The position numbers and the translations under genes are program-made. 64,000 nucleotides of DNA from Klebsiella indica. Lineage in GTDB: Bacteria > Pseudomonadota > Gammaproteobacteria > Enterobacterales > Enterobacteriaceae. Shown here piece after piece: positions 46,829 through 56,911 of the stretch; position 1 is the stretch's first letter; each line of letters opens with the position of its first letter. A model generated the notes under the pieces. It searched no databases, was not told where the DNA came from, and saw only the letters and a list, made by a program, of their open reading frames with translations. Where the stretch lies: contig NZ_VCHQ01000003.1 in assembly GCF_005860775.1 (NCBI RefSeq), forward strand, positions 1 to 64,000, written 5' to 3'.

Positions 46829-48691
46829 ATGCTGCGCTCCATCGCGACCGTCTCGATCTCCGGTACGTTACCTGAAAAGCTGCACGCGATTGCTGCGGCA
46901 GGCTATCAGGGCGTTGAAATCTTTGAAAACGATCTGCTCTATTATACCGGCACGCCGGCAGATATCCGTCATCAGGTGGCTGATTTAGGGCTAAAAATCA
47001 CGCTTTTTCAACCCTTTCGTGATTTTGAAGGCGCCAGCCGCGACCAGTTTGCGGCGAATATGGAACGGGCCAGGCGCAAATTCGCGCTGATGCATGAGCT
47101 GGGCTGTGACACGATGTTGCTGTGCAGTAATGTCCAGCCGGATTGTTCTGCGGATGTTGAACTGCAGGTGGCGGATTTACGCGCTCTGGCTGAACTGGCA
47201 GAGCGCGAGGGCATCGCCATCGGCTACGAGGCGCTGGCCTGGGGCACGCACGTCAACCGCTGGCATCAGGCCTGGGAGCGGGTTAAAAGCGTCAACAGTC
47301 CGGCGCTGGGAATTGTCCTCGACAGTTTCCATGTTCTGGCGCGGGGCGACACGCTTCAGCGGCTGACGGAAGTCCCGGTGGAGAAAATCACTTTTGTGCA
47401 GATGGCCGATGCGCCGCGGATGAAAATGGATATCCTGGAATGGAGTCGGCATTTCCGCTGTTTTCCAGGGCAGGGACAACTGCCGCTGGTGGATTTTGCC
47501 TGCGAGCTGACCCGCTGCGGCTATCGCGGCCCGTGGTCGCTGGAGATTTTCAACGACAGCTTTCGCGGATCGCCCAACGGCGCGACGGCGAAAGACGGCT
47601 ATCGCTCGCTGTTGTGGCTGGAAGAGCAGACCCGCCAGCGGTTACCGCAGAGCGACGCGCCGCTGTTTAGCCTGGCTGAACTCCCCGTTTATGCCGGGCT
47701 GGCGTTTATTGAATTTACCGCCGGTTCCGCGGAAGCTAACGAACTGGGACAAAGGCTGGCGCAACTGGGATTTGCCGAGGAGGGGACGCATCGTTCTAAA
47801 TGCGTCTCCCTCTGGCGCAATGGTGGGGCTCGGGTGGTGGTCAACGCCCAGCCTCACAGTTGGGCCGACCATTTTTACCAGCGGCACGGGGTCTCACTCT
47901 GCGCCATGGCGCTGCGCGTCAGCCACAGCAGCACGAGCGTGGCGCGTGCCCGCGCCTACGGTTACGCCACCTGGCAGGGGGATGCCGGGCCAAATGAAAG
48001 CTCAATCCCGGCGATTTGCGCCCCGGACGGCAGTCTGATTTACCTGATTGAAACGGGCGAGGATATTTACGCTCGCGATTTTCATCTGCGAACGGATCTC
48101 ACCCTGCGTGAGGATTATTGTGGCATTGACCACCTGGCGCTCGGCATGGAAGCAGACAGCCGCGATAACTGGATTATCTTTTTCCGTACCGTATTCGGTT
48201 TCACCCTTGAGCATGAACAGACGCTGCCGGATCCCTACGGGCTGGTGCGCAGCCTGGCAGTGCGCAGCCCACAGGGGGATATTCGCCTGGCGTTAAATAT
48301 TTCACAAAGCCGCGCGACTCAGATCGCCCGCTCGGTGGCCTGCTATCAGGGAGCCGGTTTACAGCATGCGGCTTTTGCCTGCCGCGATTTACCCGACACG
48401 CTTGAACACGTGCCGCAGGTCTCCGTGAACGCGCTACCGATCCCGGCGAACTATTACGAGGATCTGCTGGCTCGTTTTGGCGACAAAGACTGCATTAACC
48501 AGCTAAAACGTCTGCACATTCTCTACGATCGCGACGATAGCGGCGGTGAGTTCCTGCACCTCTACACCCGTCCATTCTCATCCGGTCGTTTTTTCTTCGA
48601 GTTAATCGAGCGACGCAAAGGTTATGCGGCATATGGCGCGGTAAACGCGGCGGTGCGCCTGTCGGCGATGCGTTTGTCGGAGAAGCCGTGA
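46829..48691 (+). CDS. 3-dehydroshikimate dehydratase fused to an HPPD-like domain (QuiC type)
   Basis: A 620-residue two-domain protein. Residues 1 to about 280 form an AP-endonuclease-2 TIM barrel (IATVSISGTLPEKL, GCDTMLLCSNVQ, AIGYEALAWGTHVN, IVLDSFHVL, SLEIFND) that turns 3-dehydroshikimate into protocatechuate with a divalent metal. Residues about 290-610 resemble 4-hydroxyphenylpyruvate dioxygenase (vicinal oxygen chelate: GIDHLALGMEADS, GLQHAAFACRDLP, GGEFLHLYTRPF, FFFELIERRKGY). The same fusion is known as QuiC/DSD in Pseudomonas and Klebsiella. GAGGA precedes the ATG. Catabolic entry from quinate/shikimate is the likely role. Confidence 0.9.
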   Translation: MLRSIATVSISGTLPEKLHAIAAAGYQGVEIFENDLLYYTGTPADIRHQVADLGLKITLFQPFRDFEGASRDQFAANMERARRKFALMHELGCDTMLLCSNVQPDCSADVELQVADLRALAELAEREGIAIGYEALAWGTHVNRWHQAWERVKSVNSPALGIVLDSFHVLARGDTLQRLTEVPVEKITFVQMADAPRMKMDILEWSRHFRCFPGQGQLPLVDFACELTRCGYRGPWSLEIFNDSFRGSPNGATAKDGYRSLLWLEEQTRQRLPQSDAPLFSLAELPVYAGLAFIEFTAGSAEANELGQRLAQLGFAEEGTHRSKCVSLWRNGGARVVVNAQPHSWADHFYQRHGVSLCAMALRVSHSSTSVARARAYGYATWQGDAGPNESSIPAICAPDGSLIYLIETGEDIYARDFHLRTDLTLREDYCGIDHLALGMEADSRDNWIIFFRTVFGFTLEHEQTLPDPYGLVRSLAVRSPQGDIRLALNISQSRATQIARSVACYQGAGLQHAAFACRDLPDTLEHVPQVSVNALPIPANYYEDLLARFGDKDCINQLKRLHILYDRDDSGGEFLHLYTRPFSSGRFFFELIERRKGYAAYGAVNAAVRLSAMRLSEKP

Positions 48692-48749
48692 TGATTTCCT
48701 CCGTTTGTGGAAATTGGCTGCTGAAACAACCTGAACCCGGTTAATATAT

Positions 48750-48773
48750 CGCTATATTTTCTGGAATATAGCG
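48750..48773. promoter_or_regulatory. ModE operator (site 1), upstream of the ModA-like gene
   Basis: CGCTATAT-N8-ATATAGCG, a perfect inverted repeat that fits the ModE consensus (CGyTATAT-N8-AyATArCG) with no mismatch. It lies 10 bp ahead of the ATG at 48784. ModE with molybdate represses molybdate uptake genes, so this gene should be molybdate-responsive. Confidence 0.8.
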
Positions 48774-48783
48774 ATGGGTGCTT

Positions 48784-49524
48784 ATGACAACCTCTTTAAG
48801 GCTGTTAGCGGCGGGGAGCCTGAAAAGCGCGTTCCTTCCGCTACTGGCGCGTTTTCAACAACAGTGTGGGATAACGGTCGAAGCGCAATTTGGTCCGGCA
48901 GGCCTGCTGCGTGAGCGTATCGAGGCCGGGGAGCCATGCTCTGTATTTGCTTCGGCTAATCGCCAGCATCCGCAGGCGCTGCGCCAGGCCGGGCTGGCCG
49001 GAGAGTGCCAGTTGTTCGCCCGTAACCAACTGATGCTGACCGCCCGCCGTGGCGCGGACACTGAAGCGCGGGACTGGCTGGCGCTGCTCAGCGATCCCGG
49101 ATTGCGTCTTGCCACCTCCACGCCCGGCTGCGATCCATCCGGCGATTACACCTGGCAGCTTTTTTCTCGTATTGATGCGCGTTGTCCCGGCACTGGCGCC
49201 GCCATGATGGCCCGCGCGCAGCAACTGGTTGGCGGACGAGACTCTTTGCGGGTGCCTGCGGGAGAAATCGCCGGGGCATGGCTGCTTCATGAAAACGTAA
49301 CCGATCTGTTTATCGGCTATGCGCATTATGCCATGCAGATGACGGCGTATGACGACCTGCGCATGCTGGTCATCCCTGCGCCGTGGAATATTTGCTGCGA
49401 CTATCACCTGACGCAAATTGACCCCTGCGCCGGTGCCCGGCAGCTGTGCCGTTTTATCCTCAGTACCGAGGGCCAGCGCTATCTGAAAAACGCGGGGTTT
49501 TTGGGCATCAACGACGAATCGTAA
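48784..49524 (+). CDS. ModA-like molybdate-binding protein without an obvious signal peptide
   Basis: A 246-residue family-1 solute-binding protein of the ModA group: LRLLAAGSLKSAFLPLLARFQQQ, GPAGLLRERIEAGEPCSVFASAN, then DPSGDYTWQLF and a C-terminal STEGQRYLKNAGF. ModA proteins bind molybdate or tungstate. Start ATG 48784 (or GTG 48778); neither gives a secretory signal, so a cytoplasmic or non-classical location is implied, for instance a sensor or storage role. Its end overlaps by 17 bases tail-to-tail with the ATPase of the adjacent importer. Confidence 0.78.
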   Translation: MTTSLRLLAAGSLKSAFLPLLARFQQQCGITVEAQFGPAGLLRERIEAGEPCSVFASANRQHPQALRQAGLAGECQLFARNQLMLTARRGADTEARDWLALLSDPGLRLATSTPGCDPSGDYTWQLFSRIDARCPGTGAAMMARAQQLVGGRDSLRVPAGEIAGAWLLHENVTDLFIGYAHYAMQMTAYDDLRMLVIPAPWNICCDYHLTQIDPCAGARQLCRFILSTEGQRYLKNAGFLGINDES

Positions 49525-50257
49525 ACTGAGGAGCCAGCAGCGGTACCGCCGAGCCGGGATGATTGATTTTATGTACCGGCAAACCATAGGCATGCTGAAG
49601 ATTCTCTTCCGTCAGCACGTCTGTTGATTTTCCCGCCAGCCACTGAAGGTTCGGCAGCAGGAGCAGAGTGTGGCTTGCCACCTGCAGAGCATGGGTCGGA
49701 TCGTGAGTGGTAAAGAGCACGGTGCGTTTGTGGCGATGGGCAAGGTCGCTAATCAACTGCAATACCACCTGCTGGTTGGCGAGATCCAGCGCTGAGCAAG
49801 GTTCATCCAGTAACACATTCTGGCTGGCGCCCACCAGCGCCCGGGCGATCATCACCAGCTGCTGCTGTCCACCGGAAAGGGAGCGAAATACTTTGCTGGC
49901 CAGCGGCGCGATCCCCAGTTGCGCCAGCGCCTCCTGTACCCGGCGCTCATCTTGCGCTGAAGGCTGCGCAAACAGATTAACGTGGCGTGCCCGTCCCATC
50001 AGCACCACATCGCGTACCTGCCAGCTGAAAGCCGGACGAAATGACTGCGGCACCATTGCGATACCGCCCTGGCTGGCAAACTGACCGCCGAGCGGCGTCA
50101 GCACCCCGGTCAGGGTATCAAGCAGGGTGCTTTTACCGCGCCCGTTAGCGCCGAGTACCGCCCAGGTCTCGCCGGCGCGGCATTGCAGGCTCAGCGGCGC
50201 AAATAATGGCTGACGATGGCCGTAGCGTAATTCGGTTAAACGCAGAGAAGTGGTCAT
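49508..50257 (-). CDS. Molybdate/metal-chelate ABC transporter, ATP-binding protein
   Basis: A 249-residue type II importer ATPase (BtuD/FecE/MolC class). Walker A GANGRGKST, signature LSGGQQQL, Walker B LLDEPCSALDL and H-loop FTTHDPTHAL are visible. It overlaps the permease stop by four bases. The gene set resembles MolBCA of Haemophilus, a FecCD-type importer of molybdate/tungstate, and two ModE sites support molybdate. A siderophore or cobalamin substrate would be the alternative from family alone. Confidence 0.85.
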   Translation of the reverse strand: MTTSLRLTELRYGHRQPLFAPLSLQCRAGETWAVLGANGRGKSTLLDTLTGVLTPLGGQFASQGGIAMVPQSFRPAFSWQVRDVVLMGRARHVNLFAQPSAQDERRVQEALAQLGIAPLASKVFRSLSGGQQQLVMIARALVGASQNVLLDEPCSALDLANQQVVLQLISDLAHRHKRTVLFTTHDPTHALQVASHTLLLLPNLQWLAGKSTDVLTEENLQHAYGLPVHKINHPGSAVPLLAPQFTIRR

Positions 50258-51261
50258 CCGTGCGCGCCTCTGCGCCGGGAGTGTACCAGCAACCAGGTAA
50301 ACAGCGGCGCGCCAAGCAGAGCGGTAATAATACCAATGGGAATTTCCGCCTGCGTCAGCGTACGAGCAAGGTCATCGACAATAATCATAAAACTGCCGCC
50401 GAGCCAGAAAGCGGTTGGCAGAAGACGCCGATGATCGGCGCCTGCCAGAAGCCGGGCCAGGTGTGGGATCACCAGCCCGACCCACGCAATACTGCCGCTC
50501 ACCGCGACCTGAGCGGCGACCAGAACCGCGCAGCACACCAGTACGCCGCGACGCAGGGCGGTGACGGAAACCCCCAGTCCGCGTGCGTCCTTGTCTTCCA
50601 GCGCCAGCAGGTTAATCCGCCAGCGTAGTTTAATGAGCACCGCTGCTGCGCAGGTTAGCGGAATCGCCATGATAAACACTTTGTGCCAGTTTGCCGTGGC
50701 GAAACTGCCGAGCAGCCAGAAGACAATATTCGGCAGCGTTTCTTCTGTATCGGCGAGATACTGCATCAGGCTTACCAGCGCGGCAAAAAAACCGCTGAGA
50801 ATAATGCCCGAGAGAATCAGCGCCAGCGTGTTTTCCCGTCCCTGCAGTGCGGCAATCAGGTAAACCAGGATTAGCGCGGCAAGACCGAAGAAAAAGGTCG
50901 ACGTCATCATCAGCGGGATATTGAGCCCCAGCAGAATCGCCAGCGTGCCGCCAAACGCGGAGCCGGAGGTCACGCCGATAATATGCGGGTCCACCAGCGG
51001 GTTCTGGAATACACCCTGCAACGTGGCCCCGCACAGCCCCAGCGCGCCGCCGGCCAGCAGCGCCATTACGATTCTCGGCAACCGGATCGACCAGACAATC
51101 TGCCCGGTCACATCGCCAGTGGCGGAAGCATGCCCTAACTGACGCAGAACTTCCGTCAGGCTCAGGGGATACTGGCCAAAACTGATCGAGGCGACGGCAA
51201 TCAACAGCGTCGCCAGCGCGAGGGTATATTGCAGCAGGGCTGGATGACGCTTACTGAGCAT
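50254..51261 (-). CDS. FecCD-family ABC transporter permease (molybdate-type)
   Basis: A 335-residue inner-membrane permease with about ten hydrophobic helices. LRLPRIVMALLAGGALGLCGATLQGVFQNPLVDPHIIGVTSGSAFGG-type sequence (residues about 60-110) and GSIAWVGLVIPHLARLLAGADHRRLLP are the FecCD hallmarks. Overlaps the binding protein gene by 11 bases and the ATPase gene by four, one operon. Confidence 0.9.
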   Translation of the reverse strand: MLSKRHPALLQYTLALATLLIAVASISFGQYPLSLTEVLRQLGHASATGDVTGQIVWSIRLPRIVMALLAGGALGLCGATLQGVFQNPLVDPHIIGVTSGSAFGGTLAILLGLNIPLMMTSTFFFGLAALILVYLIAALQGRENTLALILSGIILSGFFAALVSLMQYLADTEETLPNIVFWLLGSFATANWHKVFIMAIPLTCAAAVLIKLRWRINLLALEDKDARGLGVSVTALRRGVLVCCAVLVAAQVAVSGSIAWVGLVIPHLARLLAGADHRRLLPTAFWLGGSFMIIVDDLARTLTQAEIPIGIITALLGAPLFTWLLVHSRRRGAHG

Positions 51262-52312
51262 CCGGTGTCCACTTCACGCGATAGAAACGCTGATAGTAAT
51301 CCTGCGCTTGTGCATTGACATCAACGTTGTTATAGCGTGAGGGGTAGAGTTTTTTCGCCATCCACAGTTCGCCGATCGCCAGCGCTTCCGGCATTGGGTA
51401 GCCCCAGGCTTTGGCATATTCCGGCATCAGCCACACGCGGTGATTTTTCACCGCGTCAATGCGCTGCCACTGGGGATCGTTTTGGATCTGTTTCACTACG
51501 TTCGGGTAACGGTCCTGGACGAAAATGACCTGCGGATTCCATTGCAGCACTTGCTCCAGCGAGACCTGACGCGCGCCTTTTACGCTGGCGGCGGCGACAT
51601 TTAACGCTCCGGCGTGCTTCATCATCAGCCCGGTATATTTGCCGGAACCATAGGTGTTGAGATCCGGGTTAGCCATATACACGCGCACCCGCTGGTTTTC
51701 CGGGATATCGGCCACCGGCGCGTTGGCTTTTGCGCGCGCGCTGAAGGTGTAATTGATCAGATCTTCAGCCTGTTTTTGACGATCGACGACGGTACCGATC
51801 AGGCGGATACCTTCTTTCAGGCCTTCATTGTATGCCTGCTCTTCGTTGACCATCGTCGGGTTCATTTTGTTTTTTTCGCCTGCGGCATCCTGGCGCAGCG
51901 AAATCGCCACCACCGGGATCCCGGCATTCTGAATCTGCTGGATCATCGCCTGCGGGGCATAGTTAGCGACGAACACCACCTGCGGGCGCAGCGCCAGCAG
52001 GCTTTCGATGTTGACCTGGGTCAGATCGCCCGGCGTCGGCAGTTTCTCAATGTTCGGCATAAAGCGGGCAAACTGCGGGCCGAGCTGTTTTTTCCAGCTG
52101 CTCAGGACGCCGACGATATCCTCTGCGGCGTTAAGCTGTACCAGCAGGTTTAAGGTCTGATGCTGGAGTACCACGACGCGGGTGACATGGTCGGGAAGGG
52201 TGACCTGACGGCCTATCTGGTCGGTAATGGTTCGGTCGGCAAAGGCCGAATTGACGAACAGACTGGCGCTTAATAGCGTCAGCGTGAGCAAAAAGCGCGG
52301 GTGTTTGAACAT
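51251..52312 (-). CDS. Periplasmic binding protein of the FecCD-type importer (MolA-like)
   Basis: A 353-residue precursor with signal peptide (MFKHPRFLLTLTLLSA..NSAFA). The mature class III binding protein shows ITDQIGRQVTLPDHVTRVVVLQHQ, LRPQVVFVANYAP and NPQVIFVQDRYPNVVKQI. The family covers siderophores, cobalamin, haem and, for MolA, molybdate. A ModE-like operator 28-51 bp upstream of its ATG argues for molybdate or tungstate. Confidence 0.85.
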   Translation of the reverse strand: MFKHPRFLLTLTLLSASLFVNSAFADRTITDQIGRQVTLPDHVTRVVVLQHQTLNLLVQLNAAEDIVGVLSSWKKQLGPQFARFMPNIEKLPTPGDLTQVNIESLLALRPQVVFVANYAPQAMIQQIQNAGIPVVAISLRQDAAGEKNKMNPTMVNEEQAYNEGLKEGIRLIGTVVDRQKQAEDLINYTFSARAKANAPVADIPENQRVRVYMANPDLNTYGSGKYTGLMMKHAGALNVAAASVKGARQVSLEQVLQWNPQVIFVQDRYPNVVKQIQNDPQWQRIDAVKNHRVWLMPEYAKAWGYPMPEALAIGELWMAKKLYPSRYNNVDVNAQAQDYYQRFYRVKWTPDAQ

Positions 52313-52339
52313 GGCGTGACTCGATAGCGAATGAATTAA

Positions 52340-52363
52340 CGTTATGCATTAGAATATATAGCG
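52340..52363. promoter_or_regulatory. ModE operator (site 2), upstream of the MolA-like gene
   Basis: CGTTATGC-N8-ATATAGCG. The right half is perfect and the left half has two mismatches to the ModE consensus. It lies directly ahead of the minus-strand importer operon and mirrors site 1 at the other end of the locus. Confidence 0.65.
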
Positions 52364-52410
52364 AAGTCAGGCGCAATGGTTATCGGCGCTTTTCCCTTTC
52401 AAAATGCGGG

Positions 52411-53217
52411 TTATTCGTAAAACACTTCTTCGTCAGCCATCCGTTCTTCGAGCTGGCTGGCTACTTTTTGCAACGCGACAAGGTATTTTTGCGCAGCCTG
52501 CTCAATGGTCATTGCTTTAGCCATATACACCAGATTCAGGCAGCCGATAACCCGCTGCTGGCTGCGGATTGGCACGGCAATGGCAGCGATTTTTTCTTCC
52601 TGTTGCCAGCCGCGGAAGTTTTCGCCATAACCATTTTGCCGGGTGCGTTCAAGAATCGCCGCCAGCTTTTCCGGTTCGCGGGCCAATTGATACTCCGCTT
52701 CCGGGCGTGCGGCCAGCATGTCGATGAGTGGGTTTCGCTCATGCTGTGGGGCGAAGGCCAGCCAGGTTAATCCGGACGCGGTCAGCAGCAAAGGCAAACG
52801 GCGGCCAACCATCGCCCGGTGAAAGGAGAGCCGACTAAACCGGTGCGTTGTTTCGCGCACCACCATCGCATCGACATCAAGGGTGGTGATGTCGGTGGGC
52901 CACAAAACTTCCCGCAACAGCTCGCCAAGCAGTGGGGTGGCGAGGGCAGAAATCCAATGTTCGTCACGAAATCCTTCGCTTAACTGGCGAACTTTGATCG
53001 TTAACCGAAAGCTGTCATCGGAACGGCTGCGGCGAACATATCCCTCCTCCTGTAGCGTTTCCAGTAGTCGTCTGACGGTGGTGCGATGCAGACCGCTAAA
53101 CTCGGCCAGCGTGCTCACCGTCGCGCCTCCATCGAATTTATTTAACAAATTTAATAACAATAATCCGCGGCTTAATCCGCGCACTATTTTGTAATCCGTC
53201 GATGAGTTTTCGATCAT
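52411..53217 (-). CDS. mhpR: IclR-type activator MhpR
   Basis: A 268-residue IclR-family regulator (E. coli MhpR 277). The N-terminal winged helix (GGATVSTLAEFSGLHRTTVRRLLETLQEEGYVRRS region, residues 30-65) and IclR effector domain (about 85-255) are seen. MhpR activates the mhp genes with 3-hydroxyphenylpropionate-type inducers. Divergent from mhpA with its palindrome in between. Confidence 0.92.
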   Translation of the reverse strand: MIENSSTDYKIVRGLSRGLLLLNLLNKFDGGATVSTLAEFSGLHRTTVRRLLETLQEEGYVRRSRSDDSFRLTIKVRQLSEGFRDEHWISALATPLLGELLREVLWPTDITTLDVDAMVVRETTHRFSRLSFHRAMVGRRLPLLLTASGLTWLAFAPQHERNPLIDMLAARPEAEYQLAREPEKLAAILERTRQNGYGENFRGWQQEEKIAAIAVPIRSQQRVIGCLNLVYMAKAMTIEQAAQKYLVALQKVASQLEERMADEEVFYE

Positions 53218-53249
53218 GCTACCTCAACAAAAATCAATTTAAACAACTA

Positions 53250-53266
53250 TGTGCACCTGGTGCACA
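53250..53266. promoter_or_regulatory. MhpR operator
   Basis: TGTGCACCTGGTGCACA, nearly the same palindrome that MhpR binds in E. coli (GGTGCACCTGGTGCACA). It is in the 190-bp gap between mhpR and mhpA, about 150 bp from the mhpA start. Confidence 0.85.
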
Positions 53267-53407
53267 TCTGATGATGTTTTGATTGTAGCGCAAATCATCG
53301 AACCTATACTGACCTCTCAATAAAAATATATTCACATTTAATTAACAAAATGCCGGGCGGATATTGTCCGAATGACGGCAATTTGTCCGAAGCGTGAGGT
53401 TCTGAAC

Positions 53408-55072
53408 ATGACAACATCGAATCCTGATATCCAGCCTGCTGTACAGCATATTGCTCAGGTTGCCATTGCCGGCGCGGGTCCGGTTGGCCTGATGATTGCC
53501 AACTACCTGGGGCAGATGGGGGTCAGCGTACTGTTGATTGAGAAGCTGGCATCGCTGATCGATTATCCCCGCGCCATCGGTATTGACGATGAGGCGCTGC
53601 GCGCGATGCAGGCGGTGGGGCTGGTGGACAATGTGCTGCCGCACACCACACCGTGGCACGCGATGCGCTTTCTTACCCCGAAAGGGCGCTGCTTTGCCGA
53701 TATTCAGCCGATGACCGATGAGTTTGGCTGGTCGCGCCGGAATGCCTTTATTCAGCCGCAGGTTGATGCGGTGATGTACGACGGCCTGAAGCGTTTTCCG
53801 CATGTACGCTGCCTGTTCTCCCGTGAAGTCGAAGCCTTTACCCAGAATGGTGACAACGTCACCCTGAATATAAAAGGTCTCAATGGCGAGCGAGAAACAG
53901 TACGTGCCGACTGGCTGGTAGCCTGCGATGGCGGGGCAAGTTTTATTCGTCGCACACTGAATATTCCCTTTGAAGGTAAAACCGCGCCCAATCAGTGGAT
54001 CGTGATCGATATCGCCAACGACCCGCTCGCGACGCCGCATGTTTATCTGTGCTGCGATCCGGTGCGTCCGTATGTGTCCGCCGCGCTGCCGCACGGGGTG
54101 AGGCGGTTTGAATTTATGGTGATGCCCGGCGAAACCGAAGCCCAGCTTAGCGAACCGGACAATATGCGCCAGCTGTTGAGTAAGGTGCTGCCGGACCCGG
54201 ATCGCGTCGAGCTGATTCGTCAGCGTGTTTATACCCATAACGCGCGCATCGCCGAACGCTTTCGCGTAGACCGCGTACTGCTGGCGGGCGATGCCGCGCA
54301 CATCATGCCGGTCTGGCAGGGGCAAGGTTATAACAGCGGCATGCGCGATGCGTTCAACCTGGCGTGGAAACTGGCGCTGGTGGTGAACGGGAAAGCCGGG
54401 GACTCGCTGCTGGACAGCTACCAGCAGGAGCGACGGGATCACGCCAAAGCAATGATTGACCTGTCGGTTACCGCCGGTAATGTCCTGGCGCCGACGAAAC
54501 GCTGGCATGGCGCAGTGCGCGACGGTATCTCGTGGCTGCTCAACTACCTGCCGCCGGTTAAACGCTACTTCCTCGAAATGCGATTCAAGCCGATGCCGCA
54601 GTATCGCGACGGCGCGCTGCTGGCCGAAGGCGAAAGTAAGACTTCACCGGTCGGCAAAATGTTTATCCAGCCGAAAGTGACGCTGGAGGGCGGCCAGGTG
54701 ACGCTGCTGGATGAAGTGATTGGCGCCAGGTTCGCCATTATCGCCTGGGGCTGCAACCCGCTGTGGGGGTTAAACGATGAGCAGATTTCCCGTTGGCGCG
54801 CCGCTGGGACCTGTTTTATCCAGGTGGTGCCAGACATACAAATTCACCGCCAGCAGGACAACGTTCCCGGCGTCATCCGCCTCGGCGACGCACAAAACCG
54901 TCTGAAAAGCTGGTTTGCACAGCATGGTACCGCCATCGCCGTTGTGCGACCGGATCGCTTTGTCGCGACGGTGGCGATACCGCAAACCCTGGGCAACAAC
55001 CTCGACGCGCTGGCGAACAAAATGCAGCTGGCGCCCGCACAACCCGCAACAACCATTGAACAGGTGGCTTGA
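53408..55072 (+). CDS. mhpA: 3-(3-hydroxyphenyl)propionate hydroxylase MhpA
   Basis: A 554-residue FAD monooxygenase, same length as E. coli MhpA when started at ATG 53408. It hydroxylates 3-(3-hydroxyphenyl)propionate to the 2,3-dihydroxy compound with [19 protein letters not shown] binds [16 protein letters not shown] and [40 protein letters not shown] sequence complete the PHBH fold. First gene of the mhp operon. Confidence 0.95.
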   Translation: MTTSNPDIQPAVQHIAQVAIAGAGPVGLMIANYLGQMGVSVLLIEKLASLIDYPRAIGIDDEALRAMQAVGLVDNVLPHTTPWHAMRFLTPKGRCFADIQPMTDEFGWSRRNAFIQPQVDAVMYDGLKRFPHVRCLFSREVEAFTQNGDNVTLNIKGLNGERETVRADWLVACDGGASFIRRTLNIPFEGKTAPNQWIVIDIANDPLATPHVYLCCDPVRPYVSAALPHGVRRFEFMVMPGETEAQLSEPDNMRQLLSKVLPDPDRVELIRQRVYTHNARIAERFRVDRVLLAGDAAHIMPVWQGQGYNSGMRDAFNLAWKLALVVNGKAGDSLLDSYQQERRDHAKAMIDLSVTAGNVLAPTKRWHGAVRDGISWLLNYLPPVKRYFLEMRFKPMPQYRDGALLAEGESKTSPVGKMFIQPKVTLEGGQVTLLDEVIGARFAIIAWGCNPLWGLNDEQISRWRAAGTCFIQVVPDIQIHRQQDNVPGVIRLGDAQNRLKSWFAQHGTAIAVVRPDRFVATVAIPQTLGNNLDALANKMQLAPAQPATTIEQVA

Positions 55073-55073
55073 T

Positions 55074-56018
55074 ATGAATGTCTGGCTTCATTGTCTTTCT
55101 CATACCCCGCTGGTGGGCTACGTAGACCCGGAACAGGCGGTGCTGGACGAGGTCAACGGTGTCATTGCCGAAGCGCGGGCGCAAATTGCCGCCTTTGACC
55201 CGGAACTGGTGGTGCTGTTTGCCCCCGATCACTACAACGGCTTTTTCTACGATGTGATGCCGCCGTTCTGCCTGGGGATCGGCGCAACCTCCATCGGCGA
55301 TTTCAGCAGCGCCAGCGGCGTTCTGCCGGTGCCGACGTCGCTGGCAGAGGCCTGCGCCCATGCGGTGATGAAAGACGGGATCGATCTGGCGGTTTCTTAC
55401 TGCATGCAGGTGGATCACGGCTTTGCGCAACCCCTGGAGTTCCTGCTTGGCGGCCTGGATAAGCGGCCGGTTCTGCCGGTGTTTATCAACGGCGTCGCCA
55501 CGCCGCTGCCGGGATTTCAGCGTACCCGCATGCTGGGCGAAGCCATTGGCCGCTTCCTTACCACCCTGAATAAACGGGTATTAATCCTTGGCTCCGGCGG
55601 ATTGTCGCATCAGCCGCCGGTGCCGGAGCTGGCGAAGGCCGACGCCCATATGCGCGACCGGTTGTTGGGCAGCGGCAAGCAGTTGCCGCCGGATGAACGG
55701 GAACGTCGCCAGCAGCGGGTCATTAGCGCAGCGAAACAGTTTACTAAGGACCAGAACTCGCTCTATCCGCTCAACCCCATCTGGGACAACCGCTTTATGA
55801 GCCTGCTGGCGCAGGGGCGGCTGGCGGAGCTGGACGCCATCAGTAATGAAGAACTGTCGGCAATGGCAGGGAAATCGACGCACGAAATTAAAACCTGGGT
55901 GGCCGCCTTTGCCGCGCTATCCGCTTTTGGCAACTGGCGCTGCGAGAGCCGTTATTACCGACCTGTCCCCGAGTGGATCGCCGGATTTGGCTCGCTGAGC
56001 GCTACCACGCTGAACTGA
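55074..56018 (+). CDS. mhpB: 2,3-dihydroxyphenylpropionate 1,2-dioxygenase MhpB
   Basis: A 314-residue class III extradiol ring-cleavage dioxygenase (LigB type, Fe2+). [23 protein letters not shown], the catalytic histidine segments [17 protein letters not shown] and [17 protein letters not shown], and NPIWDNRFM are conserved. Starts one base after the mhpA stop. It gives the meta-cleavage product used by MhpC. Confidence 0.95.
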   Translation: MNVWLHCLSHTPLVGYVDPEQAVLDEVNGVIAEARAQIAAFDPELVVLFAPDHYNGFFYDVMPPFCLGIGATSIGDFSSASGVLPVPTSLAEACAHAVMKDGIDLAVSYCMQVDHGFAQPLEFLLGGLDKRPVLPVFINGVATPLPGFQRTRMLGEAIGRFLTTLNKRVLILGSGGLSHQPPVPELAKADAHMRDRLLGSGKQLPPDERERRQQRVISAAKQFTKDQNSLYPLNPIWDNRFMSLLAQGRLAELDAISNEELSAMAGKSTHEIKTWVAAFAALSAFGNWRCESRYYRPVPEWIAGFGSLSATTLN

Positions 56019-56035
56019 ATTAAAGGGAGAAGATG

Positions 56036-56902
56036 ATGAGCTACCAACCACAAACTGAAGCCGCCACCAGCCGTTTCCTCAACGTCGAAGAGGGCGGAGA
56101 AACATTATGTATCCATTTTAACGACTGCGGCCAGGGGGATGAAACCGTGGTCCTGCTGCACGGTTCCGGCCCCGGCGCCACCGGCTGGGCCAACTTCAGC
56201 CGCAATATCGATCCGCTGGTCGAGGCGGGCTACCGGGTGATTTTGCTGGATTGCCCTGGCTGGGGGAAAAGCGATTCCATCGTCAACAGCGGCTCCCGTT
56301 CTGACCTGAACGCCCGGGTGTTGAAAAGCGTTATTGACCAACTGGAGATCAGCAAAGTGCATCTGCTGGGCAACTCCATGGGCGGCCACAGCGCGGTGGC
56401 CTTTACCCTGAGCTGGCCGGAACGCGTCGGCAAGCTGGTGCTGATGGGCGGCGGAACCGGCGGGATGAGTCTGTTTACCCCGATGCCAACGGAAGGCATC
56501 AAGCTGCTGAATGGCCTGTACCGTGAGCCGACTATCGAAAACCTGAAAAAGATGATGAATATCTTTGTCTTCGATCCCCGCGATCTGACCGACGCGCTGT
56601 TCGAAGCCCGACTCAACAATATGCTGTCCCGCCGGGAACATCTGGATAATTTCGTCAAGAGCCTGGAAGCCAATCCTAAACAGTTCCCGGATTTTAGTCC
56701 GCGGCTCGGCGAAATTAGCGCACAAACCTTAATTGTCTGGGGGCGTAATGACCGCTTTGTGCCGATGGACGCCGGGCTACGTCTGCTGGCCGGGATCAAT
56801 GGCTCAGAACTGCATATCTATCGCGACTGCGGCCACTGGGCACAGTGGGAGCATGCGGACAGTTTCAATCAACTGGTGCTCGATTTTCTGGCGCGAACCT
56901 GA
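56036..56902 (+). CDS. mhpC: 2-hydroxy-6-oxonona-2,4-dienedioate hydrolase MhpC
   Basis: A 288-residue alpha/beta hydrolase (second of two adjacent ATGs chosen to match the E. coli length). The oxyanion segment [12 protein letters not shown], nucleophile S114 in [11 protein letters not shown], acid in [11 protein letters not shown] and the late [10 protein letters not shown] histidine form the C-C hydrolase machinery. It releases succinate and 2-hydroxypenta-2,4-dienoate. Confidence 0.95.
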   Translation: MSYQPQTEAATSRFLNVEEGGETLCIHFNDCGQGDETVVLLHGSGPGATGWANFSRNIDPLVEAGYRVILLDCPGWGKSDSIVNSGSRSDLNARVLKSVIDQLEISKVHLLGNSMGGHSAVAFTLSWPERVGKLVLMGGGTGGMSLFTPMPTEGIKLLNGLYREPTIENLKKMMNIFVFDPRDLTDALFEARLNNMLSRREHLDNFVKSLEANPKQFPDFSPRLGEISAQTLIVWGRNDRFVPMDAGLRLLAGINGSELHIYRDCGHWAQWEHADSFNQLVLDFLART

Positions 56903-56911
56903 GGAACCATC

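Noticed and set aside
48743..48776. Reading the inverted repeat at 48750-48773 as a terminator of the quiC-type gene
   Set aside because: The stem is AT-rich with no T run after it, it lies 10 bp from a start codon, and it fits the ModE consensus without mismatch.
53342..54508. 388-codon minus frame opposite mhpA
   Set aside because: Antisense shadow of mhpA with no family resemblance.
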